This document shows, piece by piece, positions 60,242-64,000 of a stretch of 64,000 nt of DNA. The stretch's first letter is position 1. Every line of letters begins with the position of its first letter. Made by a program: the position numbers and the translations under genes. The notes beneath the pieces are model-generated. The model did not search any database. It was not told where the DNA came from and worked only from the letters and a program-made list of their open reading frames with translations. The stretch is from Pseudomonas protegens. Its GTDB lineage: Bacteria; Pseudomonadota; Gammaproteobacteria; Pseudomonadales; Pseudomonadaceae. The stretch is taken from contig NZ_CP031396.1 of assembly GCF_003363755.1 (NCBI RefSeq), positions 2,822,501 to 2,886,500 on the forward strand, in the 5' to 3' direction.

Positions 60242-62614
60242 CTATTTCGGCAGCGCGTAGGCGATCACATAATCGCCACGGTCCGTCGACTGACGAGCAC
60301 CGCCCGCCGTCAGCAGGATGTACTGGCGCCCGGTCTTGGGCGATACGTAAGTCATCGGCCCCGACTGACTGCCCACTGGCAGGCGCGCTTTCCAGATTTC
60401 ATTACCATTGCCGGTATCGAAGGCCCGCAAGTAGAAGTCCTGGGTGCCAGCGAAGAACAACAGGCCGGATTGGGTCGCCAGGGACGCGCCCAGAGTCGGC
60501 ATGCCAATCGGGATCGGCAGGTGCATGCGAATCCCCAGCGGACCTGTGTCCTGCACAGTGCCCACAGGCACCTGCCACACCAATTTCCTGGTCTTCAGAT
60601 CAATGGCCGACATGGTGCCGAACGGCGGCTTCTGACAAGGAATACCAACAGCCGAGAGGAAACGCTGACGCATGGCGCCGAACGGCGTGCCTTCCTGGGG
60701 CACTACGCCCATTTCGATACCACTGGCACCGGCGGCGATCTGATCCCGAGGGATCATGTAGTTGGCCAGGCCCAGGCGCATGTCGTTGACGAACATGTAG
60801 TGGCTGGTCGGATCCACCGACACGCTGCCCCAGTTCATGCCTCCCAGGGAGCCTGGGAACTGCAGTGCGTGATCCAGTCCGGGCGGGGTGTACACACCTT
60901 CATGGCGCATGCCCTTGAACTGAATGCGGCACATCAGTTGGTCGAAGGGCGTTGCGCCCCACATATCGGATTCGGTCAGGGTCTGGTTGCCAATGGATGG
61001 CATCTCCACCGAGAACGGCTGGGTCGGCGAATAACGCTCACCCGGCACATTGCCCTGGGGCACCGGCCGCTCTTCGACCCGGGCAATCGGCTTGCCGGTC
61101 TCGCGGTTGAGCACGAAGATCTCGCCCTGCTTGGTGACCTGGGCCAATGCCGGTTGCACGCCGCCCTTGTCGTCCGGAATGTCGTACAGCAGCGGCTGCG
61201 CCGGCAGGTCGAAATCCCAGAGGTCGTGGTGGGTGGTCTGGAAGTGCCAGCGCACCTGGCCGGTCTTCACATCAAGGGCGACGACCGAGGAGCTCCACTG
61301 GTCATCGAACTCGCTGCGCTGACCGCCGAAGAAATCCGGCGTGGCGTTGCCGGTGGGCAGGTACACCAGGCCCAGCTTGGCGTCATAGGACATCGCCGAC
61401 CAGACGTTCGGGGTGCCACGGGTATAGGTTTCACCCGCCGGCGGACGTTTGGTGGTGGCCGGGTTGCCCGGGTCCCAGGCCCACATCAGCTCGCCGCTGC
61501 GCACATCAAAAGCCCGCACCACGCCTGGCGGTTCGCCCGTGGAGAAGTTATCCGCCACCCGGCCGCCCACGATCACTACAGTGCCCGCCACCAGAGGCGT
61601 CGAGGTTTGCTGGTAGTAACCCGGCTTGATCTCGCCCATGTCGGTTTTCAGGTCGACCGTGCCCTGGTGGCCGAAGTCTTCACAAGGCTTGCCGGTTTCA
61701 GCATCGAGCGCAATCAGGCGCGCATCGCCGGTCGGCAGGAACAGGCGCCTGGTGCAAGCCGCAGGAGCAGCAGGCGTCGAGGACGCGGTTACCGCGGCGG
61801 CCGAGGCGTCGAAATAGCCCAAGCCACGGCAACGCTGCCAGTTGGGCGCGTAGCCTTTGGGGTCGAACTTCCAGCGCTCGGCGCCGGTGTCGGCGTCCAG
61901 GGCGAACACCTTGCCGTAGGCGGTGCAGGTGTAGACGGTATCGCCGATCTGCAGTGGGGTGTTCTGGTCTTCGGCACCGGCACCGTTGCTTTCAGGCAGG
62001 TCACCGGTGCGAAAGGTCCAGGCCACTTGCAGTTGGCCGATATTGCCCTTGTTGATCTGGTCCAGGGCGGCAAAACGGTTACCCGCTGTGGTGTTGCCCC
62101 AATGGGCCCAGTCTTTCTGTTCAGTGCCCGGTGCCACTGGCTGGATCGCCGGCACCTTGTCCGCCTTGACCACATGGGTCGGCACAAACATGTAGGCCAG
62201 GGTCGCCACTACGCCAACGCCCAGCAGCCCCGCCAAGCCATAGGCCCCACGCCCGGGGCGAGCACCGGAGGCGCGCACCAGGGTCGGGTGGATCAGCGCC
62301 ACCACCAGGCCGATCACGGCAAAGGTCAGCACCCGCGAAACCAGCGGCCAGTATTCCAGGCCCGCATCCCAGACCGCCCAGATCGCAGTCAGCACCAGGG
62401 CCACGCCGTACAGCCTTGCACCACGGGGATTCGCCCGGGCGATCAGCACGCCGGACACCAGCATCGCCAGGCCCATCAACAAGAAGTAGGCGCTGCCTCC
62501 CAGGCTCAGGAGATAGCCACCGCCCCCCGCCAGGCCGAGCCCGATCAGGGCAATCAGAACGCCCAGCCCCATCAGGAGCCATCGGCTGCCGGTGGCAGCC
62601 CCCGTGTTTTTCAT
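60242..62614 (-). CDS. Glucose/quinate/shikimate family membrane-bound PQQ-dependent dehydrogenase
   Basis: Periplasmic-facing quinoprotein that passes electrons to ubiquinone. The 790-aa protein has five N-terminal membrane helices (about 1-140) and an eight-bladed PQQ propeller with repeats ending in Trp motifs. HHDLWDFD and the following TKQGEIFVLNRETG correspond to the catalytic Asp and Lys of E. coli Gcd. Glucose and quinate enzymes are close relatives and the substrate is not decided here. No oprB-type porin or PQQ genes are nearby. Confidence 0.9.
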   Translation of the reverse strand: MKNTGAATGSRWLLMGLGVLIALIGLGLAGGGGYLLSLGGSAYFLLMGLAMLVSGVLIARANPRGARLYGVALVLTAIWAVWDAGLEYWPLVSRVLTFAVIGLVVALIHPTLVRASGARPGRGAYGLAGLLGVGVVATLAYMFVPTHVVKADKVPAIQPVAPGTEQKDWAHWGNTTAGNRFAALDQINKGNIGQLQVAWTFRTGDLPESNGAGAEDQNTPLQIGDTVYTCTAYGKVFALDADTGAERWKFDPKGYAPNWQRCRGLGYFDASAAAVTASSTPAAPAACTRRLFLPTGDARLIALDAETGKPCEDFGHQGTVDLKTDMGEIKPGYYQQTSTPLVAGTVVIVGGRVADNFSTGEPPGVVRAFDVRSGELMWAWDPGNPATTKRPPAGETYTRGTPNVWSAMSYDAKLGLVYLPTGNATPDFFGGQRSEFDDQWSSSVVALDVKTGQVRWHFQTTHHDLWDFDLPAQPLLYDIPDDKGGVQPALAQVTKQGEIFVLNRETGKPIARVEERPVPQGNVPGERYSPTQPFSVEMPSIGNQTLTESDMWGATPFDQLMCRIQFKGMRHEGVYTPPGLDHALQFPGSLGGMNWGSVSVDPTSHYMFVNDMRLGLANYMIPRDQIAAGASGIEMGVVPQEGTPFGAMRQRFLSAVGIPCQKPPFGTMSAIDLKTRKLVWQVPVGTVQDTGPLGIRMHLPIPIGMPTLGASLATQSGLLFFAGTQDFYLRAFDTGNGNEIWKARLPVGSQSGPMTYVSPKTGRQYILLTAGGARQSTDRGDYVIAYALPK

Positions 62615-62784
62615 GTCAAACCTCTGCCATCTGTAAAACCAGGTCGCGAGAATGTACTAACTGGTTACTTATGACAACTTGTCGCAGGCTATTTGTTTCA
62701 AAAAAAGTCCCGATCGCCAAAGATCAGCCCCCGATCCGAACAGACAATCGGCAGCAGCAGCCAGGGTTTGCCCGAGGCTGTAAC

Positions 62785-63282
62785 ATGCTCGCTCCCTCGA
62801 TAGCCGTGCTGGAGCCCATCTTGTCCGATAGCCGCCCTCCCGTTCTTGATGAAGTCGACCGTCAGTTGATCGCCGCCCTGCAGATCAACGCCCGCGAGAG
62901 CGTGGCCATGCTGGCCCGGCAGTTGGGTATCGCCCGCACCACCGTGACCTCGCGCCTGGCGCGCCTGGAAAAGACCCGGGTCATCACCGGCTATGGCGTG
63001 CGCCTGGGCCAGAGGGTGGTCGACGGCGGCTTGCAGGCGTATGTGGGCATCAAGGTCCAGCCGCGCTCCGGCAAGGAAGTGCTGCGCCGCCTGAGTGGCA
63101 TGGCTCAGGTCCAGCAACTGTGCGCGGTGAGCGGTGAGTTCGATTACGTGGCCTGGCTGCGCACCGACTCGCCGGAACAGCTGGACCAGTTGCTGGACCA
63201 GATCGGCAGCGTCGACGGTGTGGAAAAGACCACCACCTCGATCATCCTCAGCAGCAAGATCGATCGCGGGCATGCGCTCTGA
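62785..63282 (+). CDS. Lrp/AsnC family transcriptional regulator
   Basis: A 165-aa regulator: N-terminal winged helix (VDRQLIAALQINAR then VTSRLARLEK) and C-terminal ligand-binding AsnC domain (VGIKVQ onward). GAGG is 7 nt before the ATG at 62785. It lies 176 bp before davB on the same strand. By position it is the likely lysine-responsive regulator of davB, as in P. putida, but this is inferred. Confidence 0.9.
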   Translation: MLAPSIAVLEPILSDSRPPVLDEVDRQLIAALQINARESVAMLARQLGIARTTVTSRLARLEKTRVITGYGVRLGQRVVDGGLQAYVGIKVQPRSGKEVLRRLSGMAQVQQLCAVSGEFDYVAWLRTDSPEQLDQLLDQIGSVDGVEKTTTSIILSSKIDRGHAL

Positions 63283-63458
63283 CGCGCCGCAGCCGATAGC
63301 ACTCCGCCGTCAATCTGAATCATCTATTCGTCATATTGATAAATAACAATGCATAACGACGACAGTTTGCGTCTTATTTACGTGTTTCACCCTCTCTAGA
63401 ATGGCTGCCATCTTTTCCTATACTCAGCACTCTGCTGAGCCGCCCGCCAAGGTCAGCC

Positions 63459-64000
63459 ATGAACAAGAACAATCGCCATCCTGCAGACGGTAAGAAGCCG
63501 ATCACCATTTTCGGCCCGGATTTCCCTTTCGCCTTCGACGACTGGATCGAGCATCCCGCCGGCCTGGGCAGCATCCCCGAAGCCCAGCACGGCACCGAAG
63601 TGGCCATTGTCGGCGCCGGTATCGCCGGGCTGGTGGCCGCCTACGAACTGATGAAGCTGGGCCTCAAGCCGGTGGTCTATGAAGCGTCGAAGATGGGCGG
63701 CCGCCTGCGCTCCCAGGCCTTCGAAGGTGCCGAAGGGATCATCGCCGAGCTGGGCGGCATGCGCTTTCCGGTGTCGTCCACGGCCTTCTATCACTACGTC
63801 GACAAACTCGGCCTTGAAACCAAGCCCTTCCCCAACCCGCTGACCCCAGCGTCGGGCAGCACGGTCATCGATCTGGAAGGCCAGACCCACTACGCACAAA
63901 AACTGGCTGACCTACCGGCCTTGTTCCAGGAAGTCGCCGACGCCTGGGCCGACGCCCTGGAGGACGGCTCGCGCTTCAGCGAGATCCAGCAAGCCATTCG
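63459..64000 (+). CDS. davB: L-lysine 2-monooxygenase (flavin amine oxidase), 5' part
   Basis: First enzyme of the 5-aminovalerate route of lysine breakdown, producing 5-aminovaleramide. The first 180 codons are present; the window ends inside the gene. VAIVGAGIAGLVAAYEL is the FAD-binding turn and GGRLRSQ the second amine-oxidase motif. The start MNKNNRHPADGKKPITIFG matches my memory of P. putida DavB. The upstream 176 bp are AT-rich around 63318-63356 with a weak TTATTT-17-TAGAAT promoter (63374-63402). Confidence 0.88.
   Translation, partial: MNKNNRHPADGKKPITIFGPDFPFAFDDWIEHPAGLGSIPEAQHGTEVAIVGAGIAGLVAAYELMKLGLKPVVYEASKMGGRLRSQAFEGAEGIIAELGGMRFPVSSTAFYHYVDKLGLETKPFPNPLTPASGSTVIDLEGQTHYAQKLADLPALFQEVADAWADALEDGSRFSEIQQAI

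Noticed and set aside
60230..62674. An 814-codon open frame on the plus strand opposite the PQQ dehydrogenase
   Set aside because: It mirrors the codon pattern of the GC-rich dehydrogenase gene and has a composition (many His, Arg, Gln) typical of antisense shadows, with no domain.

Overview
The window is chromosomal DNA of a Pseudomonas, most likely of the P. fluorescens lineage (P. protegens/chlororaphis-like). The evidence is gene content and order: tyrS, a Pseudomonas-type Vfr/CRP, the split-style trp genes, the AmgK/MurU recycling pair, a REP doublet of fluorescens type, and an RmcA-type c-di-GMP enzyme beside rpoD. From memory the order matches, with local differences, the davB-rpoD-cca-surA-trp-crp-tyrS stretch of P. 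putida and P. aeruginosa. That comparison was not run here.

Layout. 1-10.7 kb: tyrS, an M23 murein hydrolase with anmK, erpA, argC, hemJ, a nitronate monooxygenase-like gene, a DUF805 membrane protein, an SDR, a HIT protein, coq7 and an OsmC protein. 10.9-18 kb: vfr/crp, a lipoate-ligase-like gene, then rpe-gph-trpE-trpG-trpD-trpC on the minus strand as one compact run. The 3' end of gph encodes a Trp-rich tail followed by a hairpin just before trpE, which looks like a trp leader. 18-27 kb: an iron-type alcohol dehydrogenase, a polyamine-type ABC importer, and a two-component pair whose kinase has its own periplasmic solute-binding domain. 27-30.6 kb: a DUF3530 protein and the amgK-murU-djlA operon. 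30.7-38.4 kb: the classical envelope/ribosome run lptD-surA-pdxA-rsmA-apaG-apaH, then glpE. 38.4-43.6 kb: the prkA-yeaH-spoVR stress operon behind a structured leader. 43.6-47.5 kb: cca, folK/folB, plsY and tsaD. 47.6-52.3 kb: the rpsU-dnaG-rpoD macromolecular synthesis operon. 52.4-56.1 kb: an rmcA-like GGDEF/EAL gene. 60.2-64 kb: a PQQ-dependent membrane dehydrogenase, an Lrp-family regulator and the start of davB (lysine 2-monooxygenase).

The accessory region is 56.17-60.07 kb. A small, decayed integrative element sits in a tRNA gene with anticodon CAU, probably tRNA-Ile2. It is bounded by 46-bp direct repeats of the tRNA 3' half. Paired CGTCCACA motifs lie inside both ends and look like integrase arm sites. 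The element holds an unrecognised 70-aa gene, the 3' stump of a tyrosine integrase, a broken phage tail gene, an intact baseplate-V gene with a sudden AT-rich 3' end, and one AT-rich cargo gene (AlbA_2/Schlafen-type plus GHKL-type ATPase plus winged helix). The cargo gene is the best candidate for an undescribed, possibly defensive, function.

Other points for a second look: the cca ribosome-binding site lies inside a terminator-like hairpin; lptD has an internal patch of atypical codons; and the rpsU-dnaG interval holds 480 bp with no gene. Reading was by eye; no similarity search, folding or codon statistic was run.
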